This document shows positions 28,676 through 37,651 of a stretch of 64,000 bases of DNA, one piece after another. Both the position numbers and the translations under genes were made by a program. How positions within the stretch are numbered: the stretch's first letter is position 1; each line of letters opens with the position of its first letter. The stretch is from Rhodobacteraceae bacterium Alg231-30 (GTDB lineage Bacteria; Pseudomonadota; Alphaproteobacteria; Rhodobacterales; Rhodobacteraceae). The DNA is taken from contig FREU01000005.1 in the NCBI GenBank assembly GCA_900143615.1, forward strand, positions 307,458 to 371,457, written 5' to 3'. Under the pieces are notes generated by a model that did not search any database, was not told the DNA's origin, and worked only from the letters and a program-made list of their open reading frames with translations.

Positions 28676-29977
28676 ATGAAACTATTTTCCAGGGAAAAGG
28701 AAGAAGGCGCAGCAGTCGCGACCCCAGCGTTGCTGAAGCTATCGCAAAAGATTTACCCTGCGAAACGGGGCGAAGCCAATCTGCCTGCCGAAGGCAATAA
28801 CACCTACAAACATTTGCAGGATCGCCTGCAAATCCCGATCAATTCAGCAACGCCAGATCAAGTTGAAAGCGAAAACTGTCGCGAACGAGGATTGTTCTTA
28901 GCACGTCAGGAACGCTGGGAAGAACTCGACGATCTCATCCGCACACACGACCAGAATCGGGCAACAACAACCGCTGGAACGCCGCTGGCTGATCTCATGT
29001 TGTTTGGTGCGCGCTCTGACGTTGTTCGAGCCGCAGAACACGCGCTTTTGCACGGAAAACCAGCCAAAGACTCCGATTTTTTCGCGGGAATTGAAGCGCT
29101 TGAGTATATGTTGGAAGAACATCCTGACAGCTACAGTTTAGCGCTGATTGTCGCTCACATGCACATCGATATTGGTTGGGCATGGCGAGGGGCGGTGTCC
29201 AACGAAGAAGTCCGTGAAGTGAATCGCGAGGCATTTCATGCCCACTTTGACCGCGCACGCGACATTCTGGATCGGTTTTGTCCTCAAGAACATCATTCGC
29301 CTGCGCTCTCGTCCGCGCGCTGCGCTCTTTTGCCGGGATGCCAGGATCCACTGGAGAAGCTCTGCTCATCTTTTGAGTCGCTGATAGCCCTTGATCCGAT
29401 GAATCCGCGCCACATGCGCGCGCTTGGAAACTACCTGTTGCCAAGATGGTTCGGAGACTTTGAACAACTCGACCTTCAAGCGCGACGCATTGCGGCCCAA
29501 ACCTATGATATTTGGGGCGCCGCAGGCTACGCTTGGGTTTGGTTTGACGCCTTATTGGTGGACTCAACCGGCTTGGAAATGGTTGAAATTGAGTACTTTC
29601 TTGATGGCGTCACCGATGCTTTGGAACGTACCGGTGACCAACACACCGCCAATCTTATGGCGGCGCATTTGTTCCGAAGCTGGCAGTTTTCTAGGCAGCA
29701 ATATTATGACCAAGGCCTGCGTCCTGATCTCCCCCCGGCGCTGCGTCAAGGATTTGATATGATCGTTCACGAACATCTACGCGAAATTCATCCGTTGATT
29801 TGGGGGCATGCAGCCATTGGTTTTGAAAACACTTCGCGCATCATTTCCAAAGACCGATTGGCCAAAAAGGGCCTAGAAGTTGCGATGCATGCGGTCGCTA
29901 TGCCGTTTTTGGCGGGGCTTCAGTCTGGTCAAACGATCTATTTTACGCCTGAAGGCATCACTCAGATCAATCCTTAA
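28676..29977 (+). CDS. Hypothetical soluble protein, family not recognised
   Basis: A 433-residue protein with no signal peptide or membrane helix. It is rich in helix-forming, acidic and aromatic residues and has no metal or nucleotide motif that I can see. Segments such as WEELDDLIRTHDQNRA, ALEYMLEEHPDSYSLALIVA and FESLIALDPMNPRHMRALG suggest TPR-like helical repeats; the Asp-Pro turn after a helix is typical of these. The frame is open 36 codons further upstream, but the ATG at 28676 has AGGAG ten bases before it. It stands between the pepN operon and gatB. Confidence 0.72.
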   Translation: MKLFSREKEEGAAVATPALLKLSQKIYPAKRGEANLPAEGNNTYKHLQDRLQIPINSATPDQVESENCRERGLFLARQERWEELDDLIRTHDQNRATTTAGTPLADLMLFGARSDVVRAAEHALLHGKPAKDSDFFAGIEALEYMLEEHPDSYSLALIVAHMHIDIGWAWRGAVSNEEVREVNREAFHAHFDRARDILDRFCPQEHHSPALSSARCALLPGCQDPLEKLCSSFESLIALDPMNPRHMRALGNYLLPRWFGDFEQLDLQARRIAAQTYDIWGAAGYAWVWFDALLVDSTGLEMVEIEYFLDGVTDALERTGDQHTANLMAAHLFRSWQFSRQQYYDQGLRPDLPPALRQGFDMIVHEHLREIHPLIWGHAAIGFENTSRIISKDRLAKKGLEVAMHAVAMPFLAGLQSGQTIYFTPEGITQINP

Positions 29978-30050
29978 GCCTTGCCCTCTTGCTCCTGCAT
30001 CCGCTCTGGCCTAGAACGCGGTTTAGCCTAGTATCCAAGGAGCCAGAGCC

Positions 30051-31562
30051 ATGCTCGACCTGACATATGAAACCCCCAAGCCCAAAGTTATTGCGGGCGC
30101 CAAACATGACTGGGAATTGGTCATTGGTATGGAGGTGCATGCTCAGGTGTCCTCAAACGCCAAACTGTTCTCTGGTGCCTCCACAAAATTCGGGGCCGAG
30201 CCGAACTCGAACGTGGCTTTTGTTGACTCAGCAATGCCTGGCATGTTGCCAGTCATTAACGAGTACTGTGTTGAGCAAGCTGTGCGCACGGGTTTGGGTC
30301 TGAAAGCTGAGATCCACCTGAAGTCTGCCTTTGACCGCAAGAACTATTTCTACCCTGACTTGCCGCAAGGCTATCAGATTAGCCAACTCTACGAACCCAT
30401 TGTTGGCGAAGGAGAAATCCTTGTTGATATGGGACCAGGTGTAGCGCGTTTGGTGCGCATTGAACGGATTCACCTAGAGCAGGATGCCGGTAAATCCGTG
30501 CATGACATGGATCCGAACATGTCGTTTGTGGACCTGAACCGCACTGGTGTGGCGCTGATGGAAATCGTCAGCCGTCCCGACATCCGTGGCCCCGAAGAAG
30601 CCGCCGCCTATGTCACCAAGATGCGTCAGATCCTGCGCTACCTTGGAACCTGCGACGGAAACATGCAGAACGGGAATTTGCGGGCGGACGTGAACGTGTC
30701 GATCTGTCGTCCGGGCCAGTATGAAAAATACATGGAAACTCAGGACTTTGGCCACTTGGGAACCCGTTGCGAAATCAAGAACATGAACTCGATGCGCTTT
30801 ATTCAAGCCGCGATTGAGTATGAAGCCCGTCGCCAGATCGCGATTGTCGAAGCTGGTGGATCAGTGGATCAGGAAACCCGTCTGTATGACGCGGAAAAGA
30901 ACGAAACACGGTCGATGCGCTCAAAAGAAGAAGCGCATGATTATCGCTATTTCCCCTGCCCTGATCTGCTACCACTGGAGATAGAACAAGGCTGGGTCGA
31001 CGACATTGCCAAGACTTTGCCCGAACTGCCAGACGAAAAAAAATCAAGATTTGTCAATGACTTCGGCCTATCCGAATATGACGCATCGGTGCTCACGGCT
31101 GAGGCTGAGAATGCGGCGTTCTTTGAAGAGGTTGCTGAAGGGCGTAATGGCAAATTGGCGGCAAACTGGGTCATCAACGAGCTGTTTGGCCGTCTGAAAA
31201 AAGACGACAAGACAGTGTCGGATTGCCCAATCACACCGGCACAATTGGGTGGCGTGATTGAGTTGATCTCTAGCGACGCCATCAGCGGCAAAATCGCCAA
31301 GGACCTGTTTGAAATCGTCTACACCGAAGGTGGCGATCCTGCTGAAATCGTTGAGAAACGTGGTATGAAGCAGGTCACTGACACAGGCGCCATTGAGGCC
31401 GCTTTGGATGAGATCATTGCCGCCAACCCCGCACAGGTTGAAAAGGCTAAAATCAACCCGAAACTGGCCGGTTGGTTTGTTGGTCAGGTGATGAAAGCGA
31501 CTGGTGGCAAAGCCAATCCCAAGGCGGTTAACGAGCTGGTTGCAAAAAAACTTAACGACTAG
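30051..31562 (+). CDS. gatB: Aspartyl/glutamyl-tRNA(Asn/Gln) amidotransferase subunit B
   Basis: A 503-residue subunit of the GatCAB complex that turns Glu-tRNA(Gln) and/or Asp-tRNA(Asn) into the correct Gln or Asn form. Family marks: [20 protein letters not shown] near residue 21, [19 protein letters not shown] near 95, the [11 protein letters not shown] signature near 205, and the C-terminal YqeY-like tail to residue 503 ([20 protein letters not shown]). AAGGAG precedes the ATG. gatA and gatC are not next to it. Confidence 0.97.
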   Translation: MLDLTYETPKPKVIAGAKHDWELVIGMEVHAQVSSNAKLFSGASTKFGAEPNSNVAFVDSAMPGMLPVINEYCVEQAVRTGLGLKAEIHLKSAFDRKNYFYPDLPQGYQISQLYEPIVGEGEILVDMGPGVARLVRIERIHLEQDAGKSVHDMDPNMSFVDLNRTGVALMEIVSRPDIRGPEEAAAYVTKMRQILRYLGTCDGNMQNGNLRADVNVSICRPGQYEKYMETQDFGHLGTRCEIKNMNSMRFIQAAIEYEARRQIAIVEAGGSVDQETRLYDAEKNETRSMRSKEEAHDYRYFPCPDLLPLEIEQGWVDDIAKTLPELPDEKKSRFVNDFGLSEYDASVLTAEAENAAFFEEVAEGRNGKLAANWVINELFGRLKKDDKTVSDCPITPAQLGGVIELISSDAISGKIAKDLFEIVYTEGGDPAEIVEKRGMKQVTDTGAIEAALDEIIAANPAQVEKAKINPKLAGWFVGQVMKATGGKANPKAVNELVAKKLND

Positions 31563-31573
31563 AACGGCTGTCT

Positions 31574-31606
31574 GTATCGCGACGGTATTGCGTCGGTATT
31601 ACGTCG
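31574..31606 (+). repeat. Triple 11-mer repeat, copy B
   Basis: Three tandem 11-base units GTATCGCGACG, GTATTGCGTCG and GTATTACGTCG, preceded by CTGTCT, start 12 bases after the gatB stop. Copy A at 21078-21110 has the same leader, the same number of units and the same orientation relative to the gene before it. The rest of the gatB-thioesterase gap shows nothing else. Confidence 0.75.
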
Positions 31607-31782
31607 GTTCGTTTTTGGACGCGCCGACGGATTTTAATATTAACTTTTATGCCAATACCTGCCACGAAACGCCCTACATGACGGGCCATTTGACAGGCCG
31701 CATGGCAGGGCTTTTTCTCTACTTGATCCGCCCCCACGCCCTAGCGCATCCAGCTTAAATACCATTGGAAAGCCCCGTTCAG

Positions 31783-32262
31783 ATGTCCCAAGCCCCTTTT
31801 ATCTCGTCGCTCATGAAGCTTGAAAAAGGTTGGATCGATTATAACGGTCACCTGAACATGGCTTACTACAATGTCCTGTTTGATCGCGGTGTAGATGAGA
31901 TCTGGTCTCAAATCGGCTTTGGCGCCGATTATCTGGCAGCCACAGGGTGCACGACGTTCTCAGCAGAATTTCACGTCTGTTACCTGAAAGAGTTGCACCT
32001 AGGCGCTAAGGTGCGCGCCAGCTTTCAGCTGTTGGACTATGACGAAAAGCGCATCCATTTTTATCAGGAACTGATCCACGAGGATGGATGGATCTCTGCC
32101 ACAGGCGAAGGCATGGGGCTACACATTGACCAAAGCGGCCCCAAAGTGACAGCCATGCCAAACAACGTGCTAAAAAACGTGGCCACACTCTTTGAAAGTC
32201 ACAAGTCTCTTGCCCGCCCCGAGCGCGCGGGCCGACAAATGGGCATTCCTCACAAGGCATGA
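31783..32262 (+). CDS. Hotdog-fold acyl-CoA thioesterase-like protein
   Basis: A 159-residue protein of the 4HBT-like thioesterase superfamily. The signature is WIDYNGHLNMAYYNVLFDRG near residues 16-35, where the Asp-Tyr-Asn-Gly-His segment forms the active site, followed by the usual strands (CTTFSAEFHVCYLKELHLGA). Relatives are found with carnitine breakdown genes, but none are here, so the acyl substrate is unknown. The frame can be opened six codons earlier at a TTG; the ATG at 31783 has GGAAAG ten bases upstream. Confidence 0.85.
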   Translation: MSQAPFISSLMKLEKGWIDYNGHLNMAYYNVLFDRGVDEIWSQIGFGADYLAATGCTTFSAEFHVCYLKELHLGAKVRASFQLLDYDEKRIHFYQELIHEDGWISATGEGMGLHIDQSGPKVTAMPNNVLKNVATLFESHKSLARPERAGRQMGIPHKA

Positions 32263-32357
32263 TGTTGCCGGACACACCGACCGTTGAGACAGCATTACAG
32301 ACACTACGATTTGAGATTGATATAGTACCCGAGTTGCATTGAAGGCGATTAGACAAA

Positions 32358-32810
32358 ATGAGTTACGAATATAAAGTTGTTCCAGCCCCCGTACGCGGCC
32401 TTAAGGCCAAAGGGTTAAAAGGCCCCGAAGCCAAGTTTGCCAATGCGCTAGAAGCCAAGATGAACGAGTTGGCGGCTGAAGGATGGGAATTTCAACGCAC
32501 GGAAACCCTGCCTAATGAAGAGCGCAGCGGGTTGACCTCGAGCACCACAACCTACCGCAGCATCATGGTGTTTCGGCGCCGGCGCAAAGACGACATAAGC
32601 GCGTTTGAACCCCGTGCGCTGGAAGACCCCAAGGTTGCGGAATTGCCCGCACCTGCGCCCGTTGAGGCGTCAGAGGAGCACGCGGATACGTCAGCAGAAA
32701 GCAATGGCTCAACCGACACGCTTGAAACCAGCGATGGTTCAAGCGACGACATTGACGCGGCCATTTCGACGGCATTGAAGAAACGTGCTGAGGGTCAGGC
32801 AAAAAGCTGA
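32358..32810 (+). CDS. DUF4177 domain protein with acidic tail
   Basis: A 150-residue protein. Residues 1-~75 match DUF4177 (YEYKVVPAP at the start, LNELAAEGWEFQR-like core as MNELAAEGWEFQRTETLP, then TYRSIMVFRRRR). The remaining half is low complexity and acidic (Glu, Ser, Thr, Asp, Ala) and ends in a short predicted helix DIDAAISTALKKRAEG. Function unknown; no signal peptide. Monocistronic and convergent with bolA. Confidence 0.82.
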   Translation: MSYEYKVVPAPVRGLKAKGLKGPEAKFANALEAKMNELAAEGWEFQRTETLPNEERSGLTSSTTTYRSIMVFRRRRKDDISAFEPRALEDPKVAELPAPAPVEASEEHADTSAESNGSTDTLETSDGSSDDIDAAISTALKKRAEGQAKS

Positions 32811-32815
32811 CCCTC
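32790..32815. terminator. Hairpin overlapping the end of the DUF4177 gene
   Basis: GAGGGTCAG (32790-32798) pairs with CTGACCCTC (32807-32815), 9 bp around an A-rich loop. The stop codon lies inside the right arm. The plus strand continues TTGCC, so the U run is poor. It sits between convergent genes and may serve either, but the evidence is the stem alone. Confidence 0.45.
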
Positions 32816-32826
32816 TTGCCAAGGCA

Positions 32827-33084
32827 TTAGGTATTGATATCCAGCGCTAAGGCGTGAATGCGCCCGACAAGATCAGCCCCCAAAGCCGCATGCACCGCAC
32901 GGTGGCGTGCAATTCGCGACATGCCCGCGAAATGCGCAGCGCGGATGCGCACGTTAAAGTGGCTCTCGCCGCCATCCTGATAGCCAGCGTGGCCACGGTG
33001 GCTTTCGCTGTCATCAACCACTTGCAACTCGCTCGGGCTGAATGCCGCCGACAATCGAGTGTGAATTTCCTGCGAAACGCTCAT
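32827..33084 (-). CDS. BolA family protein
   Basis: An 85-residue BolA-like protein. The family core is VVDDSESHRGHAGYQDGGES (residues ~22-41), with the conserved His, then SHFNVRIRAAHFAGMSRIARHRAVHAAL. BolA proteins pair with monothiol glutaredoxins and take part in iron-sulfur and iron-status signalling. It is divergent from the J-domain gene across 74 bases, a pairing I know from related Rhodobacterales. Confidence 0.93.
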   Translation of the reverse strand: MSVSQEIHTRLSAAFSPSELQVVDDSESHRGHAGYQDGGESHFNVRIRAAHFAGMSRIARHRAVHAALGADLVGRIHALALDINT

Positions 33085-33158
33085 TAATTTTCCTTCTGCC
33101 TCTTCAATCTGCTGACCGTTACGCTAAACTCTCGTCTCCGAGTCGAAAAGGTAGGAAC

Positions 33159-33782
33159 ATGGCCAAGTCAGATCCCTTTGGTTTTGATATGTCGATTAAA
33201 TCGGCCAAGAAGAATAACCCTCGTGGTCGGCGGGGGATGTCGGGGGCGTCTGAGACCTCTCGGCGGCTGTGCGAGCATGATGGATGTCAGGAAGCAGGCC
33301 AGTATCGCGCGCCGCGCGCCCCTGATGTGCTGGACGAATTCAAGTGGTTCTGCAAAGACCACGTGCGCGAATATAACCTTAAGTGGAACTTCTTTGACGG
33401 CAAAACCGAAGCCGAGATGAACGCCCAGAAGTCCAAAGACAAGGTCTGGGAGCGAGAAACCAAAAAGATGTCAGACCCCGAGGCCCGCGCTTGGGCGCGG
33501 TTGGGCATCGAGGATCCACATCAGGTCTTGGGCGAAAACGCCACACAGAACCCCGGCAAAGGCGGCGGTGGCTCCAAACGGTTGCCGCCGACAGAGCGTC
33601 GCGCAATCGATATTCTGGAAGCCAAGGACCATTGGACCAAGGCCGAGGTGCGCAAAGCTTACAAGAAGCTCATCAAAGTGCTGCACCCCGACATCAATGG
33701 CGGTGACCGCAGCCAAGAAGAGCAGCTGCAAGAGGTTGTCTGGGCTTGGGATCAGATCAAGGAAAGCCGAAACTTTAAGTAG
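33159..33782 (+). CDS. J-domain (DnaJ-like) protein
   Basis: A 207-residue protein with a C-terminal J domain (residues ~145-207). The HPD motif is in KLIKVLHPDINGGDRSQEE, needed to stimulate DnaK ATPase. The N-terminal ~130 residues contain CEHDGCQEAGQYRAPRAP and FKWFCKDHVREYN, with four Cys/His that could bind zinc. It has no Gly/Phe or CTD substrate domains, so it is a specialised co-chaperone. The frame is open 39 codons further upstream over the bolA promoter; the ATG at 33159 has AGGA and the family start MAKSDPFGFD. Confidence 0.9.
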   Translation: MAKSDPFGFDMSIKSAKKNNPRGRRGMSGASETSRRLCEHDGCQEAGQYRAPRAPDVLDEFKWFCKDHVREYNLKWNFFDGKTEAEMNAQKSKDKVWERETKKMSDPEARAWARLGIEDPHQVLGENATQNPGKGGGGSKRLPPTERRAIDILEAKDHWTKAEVRKAYKKLIKVLHPDINGGDRSQEEQLQEVVWAWDQIKESRNFK

Positions 33783-33870
33783 GTTTTGCCCCATCCCCCG
33801 TCAGGTTTGTTGCATTCACAAGGCATCTTATGTCTTATGAAACAACACCTTGGGGGATCGGGGACAAAGA

Positions 33871-35427
33871 GTGAAAAATCTTGGACGTTTTTTCGTAGAT
33901 CACCCAGCTTGGGTTTCGGTCTTGGTTGTGGCAGGCTTGTTGGGCCTGCCATTGGCGCTTTGGCAGGATATGGACACGCTCAGCCACGAGGCAATGGAGC
34001 GTCAGACGAGATCCACAAATGCCATCCTTTCCGCTGTGCGGTCGTATTACTCGGAAAACGTTGTGGACCGTATTTTACATCACGACGGCGACACGCAGCC
34101 GTTGCACAACTACCGTGACATTGCAGGAGCGGTGCCCATTCCGGCCACCTTGTCGTTAGAGCTTGGGGCGCTGGTGGCGGATGCCGAGGGCGGAGTACGC
34201 TATCGCTTTGTCTCCGATTTTCCTTTCACCAATCGCGACGCGCATGTGCTGACGCCTTTTGAAGTAGAGGCATTACACCGTTTTCGCACCAATCCCGAAA
34301 CACGCGAAATCGTCATGGAAGGCGGCCGCAGTTTTATGGATCACAGCCTGACTCTGGCGACACCTATTTTGATGACCGAGGCCTGTGTGGAGTGCCACAA
34401 CAGCCATGGTGAAAGCACCAAGACCGACTGGAACATCGGTGATGTGCGCGGTGTGCAGAGCCTGACCATTCACCAGCCGATCGCAGCCAACATCTGGGCG
34501 TTTCGCTGGCTGCTGACATATCTGTTGTTGGCGGGATCTGCCGGATTGCTGTTTGCGGCGATGCAGTTTCGCCTTGCGCGCAACTTTAGTCAGATGAACG
34601 AGGAGCTGGCGGCCAATAACTCGTTTCTAGCAGATATCTCGGTGAAGATTTCCAAGTACATTCCACCGCAAGTCTACAAGTCGATTTTTTCGGGTGAAAA
34701 GGACGTCTCTATCTCGACAGAGCGTAAGAAATTGACAGTATTCTTCAGTGATATCAAGGATTTTACAGCCACAACCGAGTTGATGCAGCCGGAAGAGTTG
34801 ACGGCGACACTCAACGAGTATTTCACCGAAATGAGCCGAATTGCAGAAGCGCACGGGGCAACGATCGACAAGTTCATCGGGGATGCCATTGTTGCGTTTT
34901 TTGGCGATCCAACAACCAAAGGCACAACCGAAGATGCACGCGCCTGTGTGGCAATGGCCTTGGATATGCAGAAGCGACTGCTCGAGCTGGAAGAAATCTG
35001 GCGCGGCAAAGGGCTCGAGCGGCCGTTTCGTGCGCGGATGGGCATCAACACGGGCTATTGCAATGTGGGCAATTTCGGCTCGGAAGCGCGCATGGATTAC
35101 ACCATTATCGGGGCGGAGGCGAACCTTGCGGCACGGCTTGAAAGCATCGCAGACCCCGGTGGCATCGTGATGAGCTATGAAACCTATGCGCACGTGCGCG
35201 ACATGGTGCGAGCCGAGGCTCTTGAACCACAACATTTTAAGGGCATCTCCCGAGAGATCACGCCCTACCGAGTGCTTTCAGATACGCCTGCGGCTGGTGG
35301 GCTTAAGCATCAGAAAGACGGCGATCTATTGGTCGTGGACCTGCACGGCATAGATGAGAAGACCCGCGCTAGCATTGAGGCTGCGGTGCAGGACGCGCTT
35401 GATAAAACCGATGGGCGTGATCTTTAG
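33871..35427 (+). CDS. Membrane adenylate cyclase with periplasmic c-haem (DUF3365/Tll0287-like) sensor domain
   Basis: A 518-residue protein. Helix one is at residues ~14-30 and helix two at ~206-233. The periplasmic domain between them carries CVECH at 172-176, a c-type haem-binding motif as in DUF3365/Tll0287-like sensors. The cytoplasmic part is a class III cyclase from about residue 285: FFSDIKDFT (metal Asp), DKFIGDAIVAFFGD (Lys, second Asp) and DYTIIGAEANLAARLE (Asp of adenine recognition, Asn/Arg of catalysis). All key residues are present, so it should make cAMP. A redox, O2 or NO signal is inferred. The GTG start has GGGGA eight bases upstream; the frame extends seven codons to a TTG. 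Confidence 0.87.
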   Translation: MKNLGRFFVDHPAWVSVLVVAGLLGLPLALWQDMDTLSHEAMERQTRSTNAILSAVRSYYSENVVDRILHHDGDTQPLHNYRDIAGAVPIPATLSLELGALVADAEGGVRYRFVSDFPFTNRDAHVLTPFEVEALHRFRTNPETREIVMEGGRSFMDHSLTLATPILMTEACVECHNSHGESTKTDWNIGDVRGVQSLTIHQPIAANIWAFRWLLTYLLLAGSAGLLFAAMQFRLARNFSQMNEELAANNSFLADISVKISKYIPPQVYKSIFSGEKDVSISTERKKLTVFFSDIKDFTATTELMQPEELTATLNEYFTEMSRIAEAHGATIDKFIGDAIVAFFGDPTTKGTTEDARACVAMALDMQKRLLELEEIWRGKGLERPFRARMGINTGYCNVGNFGSEARMDYTIIGAEANLAARLESIADPGGIVMSYETYAHVRDMVRAEALEPQHFKGISREITPYRVLSDTPAAGGLKHQKDGDLLVVDLHGIDEKTRASIEAAVQDALDKTDGRDL

Positions 35428-35501
35428 ACAATACTTTTCGCATTCGGTGACCCGTGATAGAAATCCTTGAATTATTGATCGTTTTAGAGTGACCTTTGAG
35501 A

Positions 35502-36515
35502 ATGACAGATAAACCTAAGCACATTGCGGCCCTAGGTCGAGATTTCACACTGCATCTGATGCAGATGGGCTACTCGGAAAGCGACGTTCTGGATGGAATT
35601 AATGTCACGCTCGAAGGCATGTCGGAGGACGAAGCCAAAGTCCCCGTTGAAGATTTAGCGGCGATATTCAATCGTGGCGTCGAGCTAACAGGGGACGATT
35701 TGGTCGGGTTGCACTGGGGTCAGGCTAGACGTTTTGTGCGCATGGGGCTGATAGGCTATTTAGGCCGCAGTTCTCCCAATGTTGCGAAATTCATGCTAAA
35801 CCTTGAGCGCTATCAACGCGTTTTTAGCGAACCTATGATTGTCGATCAAAGCAAACTGTTGAGTGATGGCATTTTCAGTTGGACATATGATCTGCCGGTT
35901 TCCATCGATCTCGCACAGTTGGTCGAAGCACAGACCTGCCAATTTGTGTTTGGGTTAAACAGGCTCGTCCCGCGCCCGATCACACCGGTCTCGGTCAATT
36001 TTGAACATCGCCGCTCGACCAATATCAAGGAAATTGAAAAAATATTTGGCTGTCCCGTGAATTATGGGCTGCCACGAAATCACGTGATTTATCACCGTAG
36101 AGACCTTGAATTGGAAATTATGACGTCAGATGACCGGCTCAACAAAATTTTGCTGCGTCATTGCGATATGGTCTTGGCCCAAACCCCCAAGTCGGCGCCT
36201 GATATTCAAATCAAGGTGGAGCGTATGATTGCCGACCACTTGACATCTGGACGCGCAAATCTTGACGACATTGCACGAGACCTTGGGATGAGTGCGCGCA
36301 CTTTGGCACGCAGATTAAACGATGCGGGCACCAGTTTTCAGACTCTACTTGGCAATATTCGCCGCGCATTGGCAGAGCGCTACCTGAAAGACAAAAGCAT
36401 GTCACAGTCCGAAATAGCATTTTTATTGGGCTATTCCGATGTCAGCAGCTTTGCGGCCGCCTTTAAACGCTGGACTGGCTACGCTCCTGGGGAAATTCGC
36501 CACAAGTCTGCCTGA
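35502..36515 (+). CDS. AraC-family transcriptional regulator
   Basis: A 337-residue regulator with an N-terminal AraC ligand-binding-like region (residues ~15-205, of the OruR/arabinose-binding-domain type) and a C-terminal pair of HTH motifs. The first is NLDDIARDLGMSARTLARRL near 255 and the second is MSQSEIAFLLGYSDVSSFAA followed by FKRWTGYAPGEIR, the AraC signature. It follows the cyclase by 74 bases on the same strand. The target and ligand are unknown. The ribosome site is weak; a TTG two codons upstream is also possible. Confidence 0.9.
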   Translation: MTDKPKHIAALGRDFTLHLMQMGYSESDVLDGINVTLEGMSEDEAKVPVEDLAAIFNRGVELTGDDLVGLHWGQARRFVRMGLIGYLGRSSPNVAKFMLNLERYQRVFSEPMIVDQSKLLSDGIFSWTYDLPVSIDLAQLVEAQTCQFVFGLNRLVPRPITPVSVNFEHRRSTNIKEIEKIFGCPVNYGLPRNHVIYHRRDLELEIMTSDDRLNKILLRHCDMVLAQTPKSAPDIQIKVERMIADHLTSGRANLDDIARDLGMSARTLARRLNDAGTSFQTLLGNIRRALAERYLKDKSMSQSEIAFLLGYSDVSSFAAAFKRWTGYAPGEIRHKSA

Positions 36516-36689
36516 TTTCCGCTATATTGGCCACAATTCCCAAATCGCTGTCCGTAATCCTAAAGGTGTTAAGCGCCTTCCCTCCCTATCTAGGTTGTGT
36601 CAGAGGGACAGCACCATAACTTCTCCCGAAGACACTGAGAGCGCGCTGACAAGCGCAAAGGTTACCTGTGTATTTCTGGGGGAAAGACC

Positions 36690-36908
36690 ATGACTACCTA
36701 TGAACAAAAAAGCTGCCAGTCGCCAGAAATATTCATGGCGCAGATCGCAATTGGTGAAAAGTTATCTGAAATCTTTCAATCGATTACGATGAAGTTTCAA
36801 AAGAAAGACACTACCAAGCGTGATGAAGCGCTACAGGCGTATCGCAATGACCTGACCTATTTGATGAACACGGGCCGCGCGCCGGCGCCGCTGACGAAAG
36901 GAGTATAG
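36690..36908 (+). CDS. Small hypothetical protein upstream of a response regulator
   Basis: A 72-residue soluble protein I do not recognise: one Cys, no signal peptide, mostly helical and charged (MKFQKKDTTKRDEALQAYRN). The ATG has a strong GGGGGAAAG site, and the gene ends 3 bases before the response-regulator start, so the two are co-translated or at least co-transcribed. An adaptor or partner of the response regulator is a possible role, by neighbourhood only. Confidence 0.68.
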   Translation: MTTYEQKSCQSPEIFMAQIAIGEKLSEIFQSITMKFQKKDTTKRDEALQAYRNDLTYLMNTGRAPAPLTKGV

Positions 36909-36911
36909 ACA

Positions 36912-37619
36912 ATGGCAAACGTCGTTTTAGTTGATGATGATAGAAACCTTCTGACATCGCTGTCGATGCTGCTGGAAGGCGATGGACATAACGTCAAAAG
37001 CTTTACCGATCCAGAAATCGCCCTCCGTGATATCGGAACACGCAAGGCTGACCTTGCGGTGCTGGATGTGCATATGCCCCAGCTTGACGGATTTGAGATG
37101 CTGCGCCGTATTCGCACGACATCCAGTCTGCCGGTGATGTTCCTGAGCGGTGATAGCTCGGAGATTGACGAAGCCATGGGGCTGCGTTTGGGCGCGGATG
37201 ATTATGTCAACAAGCCCTTTTCACCGCGAGTTCTGGTTGAACGGGTCCGCGCCTGTCTGCGCCGCAAAGACGCCGAACTGCCGGACGTCAAACCCTCGCA
37301 GATGATCGCGCATGGGGCTCTGGAAATGGACCGTGAATGCCACACTGTTCGCTGGAACGGCACCACTGTGCGGCTTACGTCCACAGAATTTGACGTATTG
37401 TGGATCATTGCGCAACGCCCCGGCCATGTGCACAGCCGTGCCAAAATCTTGGATGATGCTTACGGGCAGAACATCCATGTTACCGACCGCAGCATCGACA
37501 GCCAGATCAAACGGTTGAGATTGAAATTCCGCAAGGTAGACCCTGACTTTGACGCCATCGAGACGTTGTATGGATTGGGGTATCGGTTCGTGTCCTTTGA
37601 GGGGAGCGACGCGAACTAA
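36912..37619 (+). CDS. OmpR/PhoB-family response regulator
   Basis: A 235-residue two-domain regulator. In the receiver domain (1-~120) the acidic pair is VDDDRN near residue 8, the phospho-acceptor Asp is in AVLDVHMPQLDG near 53 and the Lys is in DDYVNKPFSP near 102. The winged-helix Trans_reg_C domain (~135-230) has FDVLWIIAQRPGHVHSR, TDRSIDSQIKRLR and GLGYRF. It looks nearest to ChvI-like regulators. No histidine kinase gene is adjacent, so its kinase is elsewhere. A strong terminator follows. Confidence 0.93.
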   Translation: MANVVLVDDDRNLLTSLSMLLEGDGHNVKSFTDPEIALRDIGTRKADLAVLDVHMPQLDGFEMLRRIRTTSSLPVMFLSGDSSEIDEAMGLRLGADDYVNKPFSPRVLVERVRACLRRKDAELPDVKPSQMIAHGALEMDRECHTVRWNGTTVRLTSTEFDVLWIIAQRPGHVHSRAKILDDAYGQNIHVTDRSIDSQIKRLRLKFRKVDPDFDAIETLYGLGYRFVSFEGSDAN

Positions 37620-37623
37620 GGAG

Positions 37624-37650
37624 GGTCCGGGCATTGCCCGGACCTTTTCT
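37624..37650 (+). terminator. Rho-independent terminator after the response regulator
   Basis: GGTCCGGGC (37624-37632) and GCCCGGACC (37636-37644) form a perfect 9-bp stem with a 3-base loop, followed directly by TTTTCTTTT. It separates the unit from the convergent msrB gene, whose stop is at 37652. Confidence 0.92.
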
Positions 37651-37651
37651 T

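Noticed and set aside
31504..31758. Open frame spanning the triple 11-mer repeat after gatB
   Set aside because: It starts inside gatB in another frame, has no ribosome site, and its apparent protein repeat only reflects the DNA repeat.
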